Position numbers and translations under genes: made by a program | NCBI GenBank assembly: GCA_002794775.1 | Contig: NBAY01000015.1 | Coordinates: 248,001 to 312,000, forward strand | Source: Porodaedalea pini | Taxonomy: Eukaryota; Basidiomycota; Agaricomycetes; Hymenochaetales; Hymenochaetaceae | Direction of reading: 5' to 3' | Length of the DNA: 64,000 bases | The notes under the pieces: model-generated | Told to the model about the DNA's origin: nothing | Database searches by the model: none | The model's input: only the letters and a program-made list of their open reading frames with translations | Part shown: positions 1 to 11,615 of the stretch, one piece after another | Numbering within the stretch: the stretch's first letter is position 1 | Layout of the letters: every line of letters begins with the position of its first letter

Positions 1-1331
1 TGTGATGGATGAGGGTGAGAGAGAGGGTGTGGACCACACGAGGCCAATGTACGACACCTTATCCCACAAACACGAGAGGATTCAGAAGGATGGAGTGACT
101 AGGGACAGTCACTGTTTAAAACACCTGAGGAGATGTAACACCAACTGGTTCATTAGGCATGGAACAAGCAGAACGCATGCAATGTATGTCATGAAGTCGA
201 AGAGCCTCGACTTGGCAATCGAGCAAAGCGGTACACCCAGATCAGCAGTGATTACCCAAACACAGAATGCACACAATGACCAGATTGCACGCATCAGCTA
301 CCCAGACTGACCCCAGTGCACTTATCTGTGCGTGTGTCCTCTCGACCCTGCCAAAGGTTTGTCCATTTGCCTTTGTCTAACAAACATGTGCCAGACCGGC
401 ATTGGTCATTCTGGCTCTGTACAAAGGATCCCAAAGCTCACCAATGCTACAACAAGTCAACACGTGCTGTCCCCGCCTTTCAGTAGTTCAGATTGTGGAG
501 CCACTCAAAGGAACACTCAGGAGGCTCAGTGGTAGGACAATAGAGGACTCATCTTATTTTATTTCGCCTTTCATGTTTACGCAGGACACTTGTTTAGTAT
601 TTATAGAGCGCCAAATGTTGTAGATAGAACAGCAATTCCACCCCCAAGTTTTGATGCCTAACTTTGTATGATGTCTCTCAGGGTGGTCCCTAGGAACACT
701 TTGGTGCCTTAGTGACTCGAATCACTCACCTCGACTTCATTTTATTCATGTTGTGCTCATTGCACTCGTTCTGTCCATTCCATTTTTGCCTCATTCCGCT
801 TTGTTCTTGTTACCTCAACCTCACTCCCCTCTTGTCTCTTATCTTCTGATTTAGTTCCATACCTCGCCTTGCTCTCTGGTATTCCAGACGATGTCCTGTT
901 GAGCACAGGAACCAGCTGTCCATTCTGAGGACAATCCCACTCTGAGAAGTCGCACTATTGTTAGCGCATCTCTGTGTCTTCTGACACAGCCACTGATGAT
1001 CCCCCACACTTCTTGAGCGCTCTGCCGGCACTATGCTTTGAATGCTTCCCTACTAGCACACTCTGCCGATTCCGTTGCCCCTGACACACTGGAACACATG
1101 CAACTCAAATCCTTTGATCTGGAACCCACAGAACTCGACTGGAATGAGGGTATTGGCCCACTAGATACGTCTCCCTTGAACTCAATCATCTGATTCCCTT
1201 TTACTAACAACCAGAACCCAGAATTATCACTGGTGCCCTGAATGTCCTTGGGCTCCCAGCTATAGAGTTCAGAATTAAGCAAAGTATTAATAAGAGTATG
1301 AGCTACTATGCGACTCGGGCCTTATTAGACA
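1..1331. other. No recognisable gene
   Basis: Only short open frames occur here, and none shows a domain I recognise. The longest, of 83 codons on the minus strand near 1031-1282, has no clear homology or good start context. The stretch probably belongs to decayed mobile-element sequence, because the next block looks LTR-like, but I cannot prove that. Confidence 0.5.
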
Positions 1332-1875
1332 CTGTAACAGCCCCCTGTTGTCACCTCTAGTTAGGCGGGGTTATGTATGTGTCACAGGTGGCGGGGCCAG
1401 TAACAAAGTGCACGGGGCCTAAATCATATGTCACGGGGTGTGCGGATCTGTCACGGGGCCTAAATCAGAAATCACGGGGTGTATTACCACACGCAAGTTG
1501 TTCAACAGCACAGCTTGGGGAAAGACTCGATTTAAAATTAAAATATTCTTGCAGAAACTAGCGCTTCTTGTCCTGTGGAACAAGAAGTATCCTCATTGTT
1601 CAAGAGACATAATTCGGAATAAAGAGTTCTTCAGTTTCCAGAAATATATGCTCTTAGCACTTCACATACTCTCTAAGTAACATGTAATTATCATACCGCA
1701 ATTCTACTAACGCCCTAACAGCAGAGACAAAAATAAGTGCGTTATATCTGCCGCTCAATGCAGCGCAACTTTACTGTGGGACAAGCTTGAAGGCGCCTTC
1801 AAGGTAAGTCTTAGATTGGTCTCAGAATCATTCTCAGAGAATAGCAGACCATCTGTATCTAACAATCGATAGCAG
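1332..1875. repeat. Possible solo LTR with G-rich direct repeats
   Basis: The block opens with TGTAACAGCCCCC and ends near ATCTAACA, so it has TG...CA-like ends typical of gypsy-type LTRs. Between about 1378 and 1480 the motif TCACGGGG recurs several times with the spacer CCTAAATCA, forming imperfect tandem units. I see no matching target-site duplication and no internal retrotransposon region, so the call rests only on ends and composition. Confidence 0.3.
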
Positions 1876-1904
1876 GAGGAGCGTTCTTCATACCACAACT
1901 AAGC

Positions 1905-2322
1905 TTAGAAAATCTCCTCTTGTCCCGCCACAAGCCCACCAAAGTAGCAGGTGACAGCCTTCAACTTTCCGCCCATAAACTCCTCCTCGACTTCGACACA
2001 TTCCTCCACCTCTCGCTGCATACTTACCAACCTCGAGTTCCCATCTCCGGCATCTTCACGTTTGAGTAGACTAGACACCTCTCCGAGGTCAACATTCTGC
2101 GGCAGGAAATATGCGACATTATGCGACACGCGACGTGTAAGATGGAAGAGCTCGTCGCCAGAGATGGGAAGGATGGAATACAGCGAGTAGTCACCCTGAA
2201 GCAAGGAGTCTGCCTCGCTCTTCTCCTTTTGCGGCGAGTCAGTCAAGTAGGATGGTCCACCCCAGGGCGGGCTGAGGAAGACGACGTCGATGTTTCGCTG
2301 CGCCAGTGGCCGTAAGAATTTT
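1905..2322 (-). pseudogene. TGS1: C-terminal fragment of trimethylguanosine synthase
   Basis: TGS1 hypermethylates the m7G cap of snRNAs and snoRNAs. The fragment carries the catalytic motif IDVVFLSPPWGGP, whose SPPWGG core binds the guanosine and methyl donor. It also carries the downstream NVAYFLPQNVD strand and the family C-terminus (KLKAVTCYFGGLV). The frame is open to a natural stop at 1905. The N-terminal half of the methyltransferase, including the SAM glycine loop, is missing. In its place the sequence runs directly into NOT1 coding sequence on the same strand, so this is a chimeric junction near 2320. It is not a functional TGS1 gene. Identification of the motif is secure; the exact breakpoint is uncertain by a few bases. 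Confidence 0.8.
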
Positions 2323-5300
2323 ACACACAAACGGGATCGCGACTATCAAGCGGTCACTATCCACCCCCTCGACAAGGAACTCCTTGAAAGCAAGATTCTT
2401 GTGCTTGATCGGCTTGTCGCGAGCAAGCGTGATCTGCCCAAGCCACGAGGCAAGGTTTTTGACGAATGTATGCTCTGTGGTAGGGTTTTTTGTTTTGTCG
2501 GAGTTCAATAACACTGTGGACTTCACAAACGTTTCATGGAGGATGTACTTCACCATTGCCTTGCTGTCTAGCCCATCGAGGAATCGTAAGTAATGCTGGT
2601 GGTTGTTCGGCTCGGTACTAACACGCTGATCGACAAGGTAGTTCGCAAGCCAGTGCGAGTATATCTCTTCGAAACACTCCTTCATCTCTGTAAGTTTTGA
2701 TTCAAAGTTGCTCGGCGCAAGGTTGTTGATAATGAAAAGAATCTTGTCGGACGTCTCTTCGGGCGGGGTCTCAAAGTCTGCCTCATCCAAGATGTCTGGC
2801 TTGATGGACGTGAAGGCTGGCTGAGTGTCGATAAGAGTCAAGGCTGATGGGAATGCCTGCAGCTGCGCTGCTCCTCCTGCACTAACTGGTTCTGTGGGGG
2901 CAGCGAGAGCTCGACGAATCGTCTCAATAATGTCTGGTCGCTGCTTGGCGAGATGGGGAATGTTTAGAAGTGCTTCGCACAGGAGCTTCCACTCTGGCAG
3001 GCGCGATCCGAAGTGTGCCAGCACTTGCACACCAAATTTTAAGAGGTTGGTGTCTGGGGGACACTGGAGGGAGTCAATAATGTAGTGGATGGCAATGCCG
3101 AGGGGGATATAGTCGACTAGTCGTTGCTGTATGATAGGTCCGAATAGGTAGCCTGTCATCGCGAGTTCGCGCGGCGGATAGAATGTCTGGAAGAATTTAT
3201 ATTCGTCGAAGAGGAAGTGGAGCATGCAAGAGAAGATTTCGTAGTCATGAGGGTTCGTAGATTCCTTAGTGCGCTGTAGTATGATGATAACTTAGTCGAT
3301 CGTGATCTTTTCGTCGTACATCTGCTTGAAGATACCGTCGACCTCTGCTTCAATGTCAGAGGAATAGCTGACGACAGTGAACCCAGGCTCCGAATTTTCG
3401 GCACTAGGATTTAGAATCATCAGCCGAGGGTGGATCCGCAGGCAAGCATTTCGTATCTCCATGCAATATTCCGCGTCTCGCTCATCCATAATGTTTGAAC
3501 TACGAAGGGAAGGTTTAAAATATCAGACGGGAGCTTTTGTCAATGTGAAAGGAAAGAAACGAACTAGGTGCGAAGGGAACGCAAGAAGATAGCGATCGTT
3601 AGGGGCTGAGTGCCATCGTCCTGTTCTCCGCCTGTGGGTCAATTGTCCGGGCAATTTTCTCGTTTTGCATCTTGAGCTCCAAGAACACAATAATAGTGTG
3701 CAAGAAATCTGCCCCATGCGCCGATACGTTGTCCTGTAGCCACTTATCGAGGTTATGGTACTCGCGTCGAGATGCAAGAGCAGCGACGTCAAGCGCGAAG
3801 ACGAAAGGCCGTACTTCAAGCAGCGAATCAAGGATATTCAGGTCCTGCGCGACATCTAAGATGCGCGTGATGTTCATCGGGTTCTCGTCGTAGAACTCGC
3901 ACAGGGCCGTCGTGAGATACGTCGGCTCGATCTGCCAGATGCGCATGAAGACGAGCTGGTGATTCGGATGACCACCGAGGAACATTAAAAGCAGCTGTCG
4001 TGTATACTCAATCTACAATGCATTCCACGGTTTCTGGGAACATAATAAAGATAAGCCACTCATGAAGCAGAAGTAACGAATAATGCCCAGTCACTCACAG
4101 GAGCCTGAAGCAATCCATATCTACAATGTCCGCACTTATCCGGACGGCCTTGTCCAACATCTCCCGTACACAGCTTCTGACATCCTCATTATCCGAATCT
4201 CCCAGTCTGACCAAAAACTCAAACAAATCCAGCGAGTTCCACGTATGACTCTGCACATTAGCAGCCAAAGTCTTGGTTGTGGGGCTTGCGGCTGCAATGT
4301 CCTCAACAGTCACTACGCGCCGACCGGGCAGGCGGACGAAGTTGAATGTGTCGCCAGGTAAAGAAAGTAGAGCATCGAGGAGGCGGAGTTAATAGAGAGA
4401 ATTGTTCCAGTGTGACCAGAAGCCAGCAACGGCAGGTTTGTCTGCATCGTGGGGAGAATTGATGAGGATAGCAATAAGGAGCTTGAGCGTATTGGTATCG
4501 ACACCTTGCCGATCAGGCCAATCGAAGGCCTCGATAACTTTGCTACGGTCAAGCTTTGCCCTCTGCATACAAGGTGAGTAAATGATACAGCACGTACAGA
4601 AGCAAAAAGAGGCTCACAAAGCTACTTAACGCTCTCACAAGAGTACCGATATCACACAGTCGGGCACCCTCAATCGTAAGGCGGCTGAGATGTCAACGAT
4701 TTGCTCGTCCGTCGGAGGGCTCTGATCGGTCATCCCGAACCTTGCAAGCAAACCTCTTACGACAGCCACATCGCTCGTGATTTCTGGACCAAATTGGTTA
4801 AAGGCCTGGACAAGGGATGTCTGCGGTGGGAGGCTGCGAAAGTTACACCAACATTTTGATGAGCTTTCATGCTAACAAAATGGGATAAAACATACCTGAG
4901 ATTCTGGAACAACTGCGCCAGAATCGGTGCAACCATCTCAACACCAAATTTTGTCTGCGCAGCAGCAACAAGTGCTTGGCACAGCATTGCATCGAGGAGC
5001 GGTGCACCCCGCGGCGGGTCAGACAGTAAAGTTTGCAGCAGTTTTCCTGCCTGCGCGGGCGACAAATCGGCATGGTCAAAGCAGGGATGCTGGCACAGCG
5101 CGAGCACAGCGTTCTCAAAGTCAACGCGAATGATCGTCGCCGCCTGATCCGCCAACGGCTTTCGCACACCCGTGCCCGGTGTTGATCCCTGCTGGGCTTG
5201 AGCGCCAGAAGTGTTTCCCGTGCTCACTCCCACGGCGGCGATTGACGCAGCGAGGATGAGCCGCTCGAGCGGGCGGAGGCCGACGCGGTCCGCGAAGCGC

Positions 5301-5572
5301 ACGAGGTCGAACGCGCGGAAGATCTCGCCCTCGCGGAAGCGGTCTGCGAGGAACGGGTCACGCGCGAGTCGCGGCGTCTCCTGTCTGAGCAGACAAAACG
5401 TGAGCGAGGTGGATGTGTCGAATGTAGTTGGGGCAGCGGTGCTTGTGAGGCGGGCTTGAGAGTGGATTATGAGGCGGCGGATGAAGTGGAGGTAGGTGTT
5501 GAGGCCATGCTGCTCCGATCGATAGTATGATGAAAGAGGAGACATAGATCGCATGTGGAAAAGAGAAATGAA
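2318..5572 (-). pseudogene. CNOT1: Broken copy of NOT1/CNOT1, CCR4-NOT scaffold
   Basis: NOT1 is the large scaffold of the CCR4-NOT deadenylase. Successive conserved blocks are readable in order. The N-terminal block is at about 5500-4900 ([12 protein letters not shown], then DPFLADRF and ALCQHPCFDHADLSP). The GHPNHQLVFMRIWQ and RILDVAQDLN block is at 3985-3600, followed by the MIF4G-like segment (EVDGIFKQMYDEK; EYKFFQTFYPPRELA) at 3490-2320. A GT-AG intron remains near 4090-3985, so this is a DNA-level copy. The frame is broken: an in-frame TAA lies near 4390 where CAA is expected, a TAG near 4010 where CAG is expected, and frame changes occur around 4320-4560 and 3225-3300. The C-terminal half of NOT1 is absent. 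Both ends fuse to other genes, RPB1 at about 5575 and TGS1 at about 2320. Confidence 0.82.
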
Positions 5573-7660
5573 AAGTACTTGGATCAGGATCGTAGTAGAT
5601 CTCGACCGCCGCTGTAACGGTGCGCAGCGATGTGTACGCAAGTTCTGTTTGCACCGACTTGGCCCTCGTGTCGACAGCAGCAATTTCTGGGTCTAGGTAC
5701 ACTGTGAGCAACGGAGTCTTGATATTCGCGGCGACGTTGATGATTTCTTTAAGACGCGGCACACCGAGCATGACGTTTTTACTCGAAACACCAGCGTAAT
5801 GGGAGGTATTTAGTGTCATCTGCGTCGCCGACTGGGCAGCGAGTGTGCCGCACATCTCGCCCGGATGAGCGACCGACTGGTTGAACTTCGTCTCCACCTC
5901 GCCCAAGACCCAGTCAAACGCTTCTCCGTTGAGATGGAACTCCTCTAGGACTGGACACGCGGCAAAAGTCGCCCGAAGGTGCATGCGGAATGCAAGAGAA
6001 GCGTTCTCGGCAGCCTCCTTTATCAAAAGATCCTCGCCGCGCACAACGATGAGGCGGTCTGCCAGCTGCTGCACCTGCTCAATGATGTAAATCGGCTCCA
6101 GATCGCTCGGCTTTCTGCGGTCAATATGGAAAATCTGCGTTGCGTTCTGCACGATGCGGTTCAGGTTGACAGGAAGATAGTGAGCAGCGGAATTGTCACG
6201 GCCCGGCAAAATGAATTCACGGAGCAATTTACGATCCTCCTGAAGACGGTCATATTCCTCGTCGAGTTTTTGCCGGAGCTCGAGGGATGAGTCATCGATA
6301 CCGACTTGCAAAACACCAGGAAGGAATCCACCCTTCGGGTCAGTGACGTCGACCCGATAGCGATGTTCGAACTCGCGATCATTGATACAGAACGTTTTGA
6401 TCGTTTGCCGTTCAATAAAAGCACCGTCCAGTGAGTTTCGTACAGTCCCGTCGTAGCAGACAGCCACGTCTTCGAGTGTCTTTACAAGTCGACACTGAAT
6501 GTAACCAGTCTCGGCCGTCTTGACAGCGGTATCGATCAAACCTTCGCGACTAGCCATAGCATGGAAGAAAACTCTTGCGGAGTTAATCCACGAAGATACG
6601 AGTTCTCAACGAAACCGCACGCCTCTGGGCTGAAGTCATCCTTCGTAAAGTGAGGTAGTGTGCAATGCCTGAAGCCAAACGGTATTCGCTTCCCTTCAAC
6701 GACTGCTGACCAACACAGACGGACATCTGCGATATGTTAACGAAAGAATCCTTCGAACCCGCGACAACCATCTGTTCGACATTGTTGTCCTCCTTCAGGT
6801 CCTTCTGTGCGGATTGACCGGAGTGGTCACGCGCCAAGTTGAGCTCGCGTTCGACTCGACTCCCGAACGACTCGCGAATAGTCATAGCCGGTGCAGCTTT
6901 CAGACGGTCGTTAGATGCATCTTCAATGGCCTGCACGACATTCTGCTTCTGCATCTTGATCTGATCCGTGATGTACGCCATTGTCTCCTTATCCGCAACC
7001 GTATCACCAATGCCTATACTGAATTCATTGTGGAACAGCCAGTGATTAACGATCTGCTGGAGACCAGTGAACAGCGTACGATTCGCTTCGGGACCTTTTT
7101 CGCGGAAGACGACGTGGATAAGACCGCCTTGCGATGCTCCAACCGTCTTTTTTTTTCTCCACGATACCAAAGATGATCTCGCCGTTTTCAATGACCATGC
7201 CATCGTCGAAAACGGGGCTCGAAGATTTCGGATCAGGCGAGCGATATATGTTTATTCCGCGAGGGATCGTCATGCTAAAAATTTGTTTGTCCGTCCATAA
7301 TGGCTTCGGCTTCAAGATCGCCGGCGTCGGAATCGTGCCGTCCCAGTCCGGTACCCAGAGGAGGATGTTTTGCACCTGCACTCAGTCGAGAAGCTATCCC
7401 GCAGAGTGAATTTCCGGACCGCACGACGTGTCCTGTACGATGCCCATAACAAGTTTGTTCGCCTGCGGCGAGATGATCTGCTGCGCAACCCATGCAATTT
7501 GACTGAGCTCGGCTCTCGTCTCTTCGCTCTGAGGAACGCTAGACGGGGCTGAGAAAGAGATGTAAGGCTGATCCTAAAAGTGACATACTGCTTGTTCATC
7601 TCATCGCCATCTAAATCGGCGTTATACGGTGGAGTGACGGAAAGATTTAGACGAAGGGCT
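5573..7660 (-). pseudogene. RPB1: RPB1 fragment, copy 1 (RNA polymerase II largest subunit)
   Basis: The fragment runs from the active-site region to the C-terminal part of the core and lacks the first third and the CTD. Readable blocks are NADLDGDEMN (normally NADFDGD, the catalytic Mg site), [12 protein letters not shown] and [12 protein letters not shown]. They are followed by the trigger-loop neighbourhood ([18 protein letters not shown]), [18 protein letters not shown], and the [11 protein letters not shown] and [12 protein letters not shown] blocks. A 45-nt intron (about 7592-7548) is retained. Damage includes single-base frame breaks near 7410, 6690 and 6570, a 39-bp in-frame loss removing [13 protein letters not shown], and a 12-bp loss removing IGEP. 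The 5' end abuts BTB/CAP-Gly sequence through a possible hybrid intron, and the 3' end passes into NOT1. The genuine RPB1 must lie elsewhere. Confidence 0.88.
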
Positions 7661-7689
7661 AAAATACACTAATCAGCGACCATATAATG

Positions 7690-10600
7690 AGTTAAAGGTG
7701 GATAAACACGTACTAGAGTAAGGCATAAGTCGCACGCGAGGCCTCGCCGGAGAAGGCTTCTTCTCATCGACTGCAGGGGACTTCTTCGTCGCTGTCTTTT
7801 TCCCCCCAGCTGTTGCCACAGATGCAGTTGATCGAATTGAATTCGCCGACGGTGACTTTCGAATGACGGGCGTCTTGTTCGCTGTTGTTTTCGTAGATAC
7901 TGTAGTAATGGGCGACACCTTCCTTGTGCGCGACACCGCGTTTACCGTACTAATTGGTGTCGCACTCGTTTCAGAGACGCGATGCGGCCGTCCTTTAGGT
8001 AGCGCCGACGCCGGCGTTTTAGGAGATCTTGAGGTTCCGGTGCTGCACATCGAGGTCGTCGACGTGGTCGAGACTTTCCTCGACCGAGTAACAGAGTCGC
8101 GCGGGGTCATATTCTCGCGAGGCGTTTTGAATGTAGACTCGCGTGTTGAAGCCCCGCTCCTGCTGCTGGACATTGACACATTCGAGAACGAGGATGTCGG
8201 TCGCGAGGGCGGATGAGGTGGACGAAGAGTACCTTGCTGGCCTGCAGTGGCGGCATTTCTATGGATAGTTGATGCATGTGAACGAGTAGATGAAACAGAG
8301 GCGGCGACAGATTTTGATCTTTGCACGGAGACGACGTTCGGGAGTTTTACACCCGTAACACTCGCGGTGTCTCCTGTGTCTTTCCCAGTTGTGCGTGGAG
8401 AGCGAGAAGCTACATCGGGCCGTCGAGAAACCACAGAAGATGACGCGGTAGAGCGCGCAAGGGACGAGGTCGAGCCCTTTAGTCGCGGGCTTTCTTGTTC
8501 GTCACCTTCCCCATCCACGTCCACACCTGAAGTATACGAGAGTGCACTCGGTGCCCTATGGACGCTTGGACTCGTACTACGCGGGGTGGACGGCACAAAC
8601 TTCGAGTCTGGCCGGCTCTCCTTACGTTCACGCTCCGTCGCAGTCGTAAGGCGCGATGACATTCGGCTAGTCGTCGACGCAACGCTGCGCTCCAGACAGA
8701 TGCGCTAGACGAGGTGACAGCTGCGTTCCCGCGAGCAAGGTTCTCGTTCAGCATGCTCGTACGAAGCGAATGCGACGTGTTCATGCTATCGCGCTCAGTA
8801 GTGTCTTCGACCCTGCTGAGAGTAAGGCGAAGGCCTGCTCGCGTAAGCGGCCCACGCACCGTGTTGGAGTTGCTCGTCGTCGGCGTTAGAAGATCTTCGA
8901 CCGGGTTGTTGATCTCTGTAGATCGTTATTAGCAAAGTCCTTACCATTGAGAAGCGCGGACCTACCATCGTTGATCTCCTTGATCACCCAACTTTCCAGT
9001 GCATCGAAGCCACCCTTGTTCCAGATACTGATCTAGCGCCTTCGAAGCAGATCCATACGAGTCTGTTCAACTTGAACACGGATGTGGGAAATACTTGATA
9101 AGAGGGTCTCGCTTGGTTCCGTAGGGTGCTGATGGAGAAGAATTGAAACGAGAGTCTGCGAAGGAATGAGCACAACGATAAACCCGATTATATTTTAATA
9201 CTCACCTGATAGAGCATGCCAGCATTCGACTCCGCCATGCCCCTCCGCACAGCCCCCATAACCCACTCAACGCGCTTCCCGTCCTCAAACCGTCCTAGCC
9301 CATCATTCTCCATAACTCGTGCTCATTGAAACAATTCTCCGCCTCGTTGCAAAGCAGCGCATCCACAAACCCCCTTGCTGTCATAACCATTTCTCTCACA
9401 CCCTCTACCCAAGCGTCGCGCACAGAGTTGAGCTTCGCTAAGGTCGCATGTGCAGCGAAGCAAAGGAAACGCATTCTGCGGGAGCGCACACTTCTTCAGG
9501 CCGGTCATCAACCCGTCTTTCGTCTTCTGCCGGAGTGCAGCGAAGTCCAGAGTGCACCAGCCCACTCCGAAAAGACCAACAAGGGCGCGCTGCGCGCCGT
9601 GCTCAAGGTATGTGTTCTGCACGTCTGTACACACGGAAAACACGAGCGTACACGGTGCGCGGCGTGCACACTGGCGGCAGCGACACCCACCTGTGCCCCA
9701 GCGGCCTCCAGTAATGCGTTCATACCCAGCAAATTCGAGGAAAGCATGGAAGAGCCCATGGAGCATCTCCTGCACGAGGAGTGCCTGCACCTCGTCATGG
9801 AGCGTTTGCAATTTGAGATAGTTCGCAGAGCACGGGATAGCGAAAGCGGCGTCCAAGTCATGTGAGTGGTTGCTGAAGCTGAGCATGCCGGTGTATAAGT
9901 ATCCTAAGGTTAAATGCAGTGCTGGAGGAGTGAAGGGAGGCAAGGGAAGGCGAAGGCGAAGGGTGTGAGCTCGCCGGGGGCAGGGTATTCTTGAGACCAT
10001 AGGTGATGAGTTGATCGTAGAAATACGGCGCACGTGTTACAAGAACAAATCGATGTGAGCAGAAGACAGCGGTCGTCTCTTCTTCATTGGAAGAAGCACC
10101 TATTGTTGGCATATTGCTGTGTAGTTCAATGCGAACGTCAGAATACAGACGAGACCTCCACATGAAGACAAGGTCCTTCTGAAGCTTGTCGACGCGCGCC
10201 TCTTCCACATCGGCGTCGCCTTCCGCGCCCTTCTCATTCGCATCGAACAAAAACTCAAATGCATCCCCAAATCCCTTTCCTGTGAAGAGACACTCGAGCT
10301 CGTTCGTGAATAACGCGGGATTGTGGTTGAGAGATATGCGTGTGAGGGAGCCGATTACAGAGGGCGCAGGGGAGATAGGCCAGAATCGGGAAGGTGAAGT
10401 GCAGCGCATGGAGGCCCGGTAGGGGAACTCAATGCCAAGGTTGAAAGAGAGTCCAGATGTCGTCGGCGTTGGAAGAGACGGTGTCAGAGAGGCAGCGAAA
10501 GGAAGTGGGGACGTGATAGGTGCCGGGCGGAACGACAAATAGCGCGCCTGGAAACTGGGTGGTGCACGAGCACAAACGATAGCTAGCATCTGTTATTCTC

Positions 10601-10840
10601 AAGGATAGGTGGTAGGTTCTGTGCTCGTGCTCTCACCTTTATGTCCTCAAACCTCCGAGTCCGTGTTGCTGCCTTCGTCCATCGCGTCCTCATCCAGTAG
10701 ATCCCAGACGACGTCTGGGAAGCGATCCTTCGCGCGATGTAAGAGCGATTGGAGGTCCTCTTTCCATGCTGTCGTCGACCTCTTCGTTGCCTCGAGCAGT
10801 GTGGGTGGGCAGGCAGGCAGCTGTGATGGGACGGCTACGA
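7690..10840 (-). pseudogene. N-terminal part of a BTB/POZ plus CAP-Gly protein
   Basis: On the minus strand the first exon (about 10840-10640) encodes a helix with KDRFPDVVWDLLDE. It leads into a BTB/POZ region (SDVRIEL, SHRFVLVTRAPYFYDQL, then TLGYLYTG and LHDEVQALLVQEM). A Cys-rich strip GGCRCRQCARRAP, an ESWVIKEIND helix near 9000 and a long Ser/Thr/Arg/Pro-rich linker (about 8860-7690) follow. Agaricomycete genomes have one gene with this order ending in a CAP-Gly tubulin-binding domain. Here that domain is missing and RPB1 follows instead; a matching CAP-Gly end lies at 14.9-15.4 kb. Frame changes around 10040-9860, 9500 and 8700, and the lack of a clear ATG, indicate a pseudogene. The family assignment is from memory. 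Confidence 0.62.
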
Positions 10841-11231
10841 TGAGAAGCAGTGATGTAGTGTGATTAAGAAAAAAGCAGAGAACGGCTTGAGAGAGTGTGA
10901 GTGTGGAGTGAGGCCGGCGTTTTCGAGTTCGTCGATTTTCGTCGATCTCCTCCGCACGCGCGCGCGCACGCACACACCGAAAAAAAAATAAAAAATAAAA
11001 AACCGGCGCCGGTGGGGCGCTTGGTTAAGCGGCGCGGATCGGCACGCCCCTTGAGAGACGGCTTAGGTCAGCGACCCCGCTCTCGTGAATCAAAAGCTAA
11101 CTTATTAATGTGGAACAAGCTTAAGCTCTCGCTGTCTCGGTTCGGATTATTACAAGAATCGATGCATTACGTAATGATGCGAGTGGGCTGTGGTCGTATC
11201 TCGATGCCACACTCCTCATCTAACAACCACC
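10841..11231. other. Intergenic spacer between divergent broken genes
   Basis: The spacer separates the minus-strand BTB gene from the plus-strand Crinkler gene. It holds an alternating GC/AC tract followed by A-rich sequence (about 10955-11005) and a CG-rich block (11006-11090). I see no gene. It may contain the former divergent promoters. Confidence 0.4.
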
Positions 11232-11581
11232 ATGCCCATAGCGCTGAACTACTACATCGCAGATGCTGAGAGCTCAAATGTCCTCACATCTAATTACACA
11301 TGTTTTTTAACTGAAGTCCGTGCTCGCCTGTTCGAGAGAACGGCCAGGTTCAAGCACTCGGGGTCGGCAAGGCCGATTTAGAGTTGTACGCAGTGAGTTA
11401 TCATCCATCTGTGTCCAACCGTCTGCTATGCTCACACGAACAAGCCTTCCGATTTGGATAAGACTCCGAACGAAACTTTGGCTGAACGTGCCAACAAGAG
11501 CATCGAGAAAGTCCAAGCCCTTAAGCTCAGTGATACGGTCGATGAAGTTTTTGGGAGGAAGAAATGAGATATATTGGAAAG

Positions 11582-11615
<34 letters not shown>

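Noticed and set aside
7863..8708. Plus-strand open frames opposite the Ser/Thr-rich BTB/CAP-Gly linker
   Set aside because: Low-complexity Ser/Arg coding on one strand leaves the other open. The minus-strand frame continues from the BTB exons, so the plus-strand frames are shadows.
5573..10840. A genuine multi-domain fusion gene (BTB-RPB1-NOT1)
   Set aside because: Frame breaks, nonsense codons and missing catalytic parts in every piece argue for a relic rather than a functional fusion.
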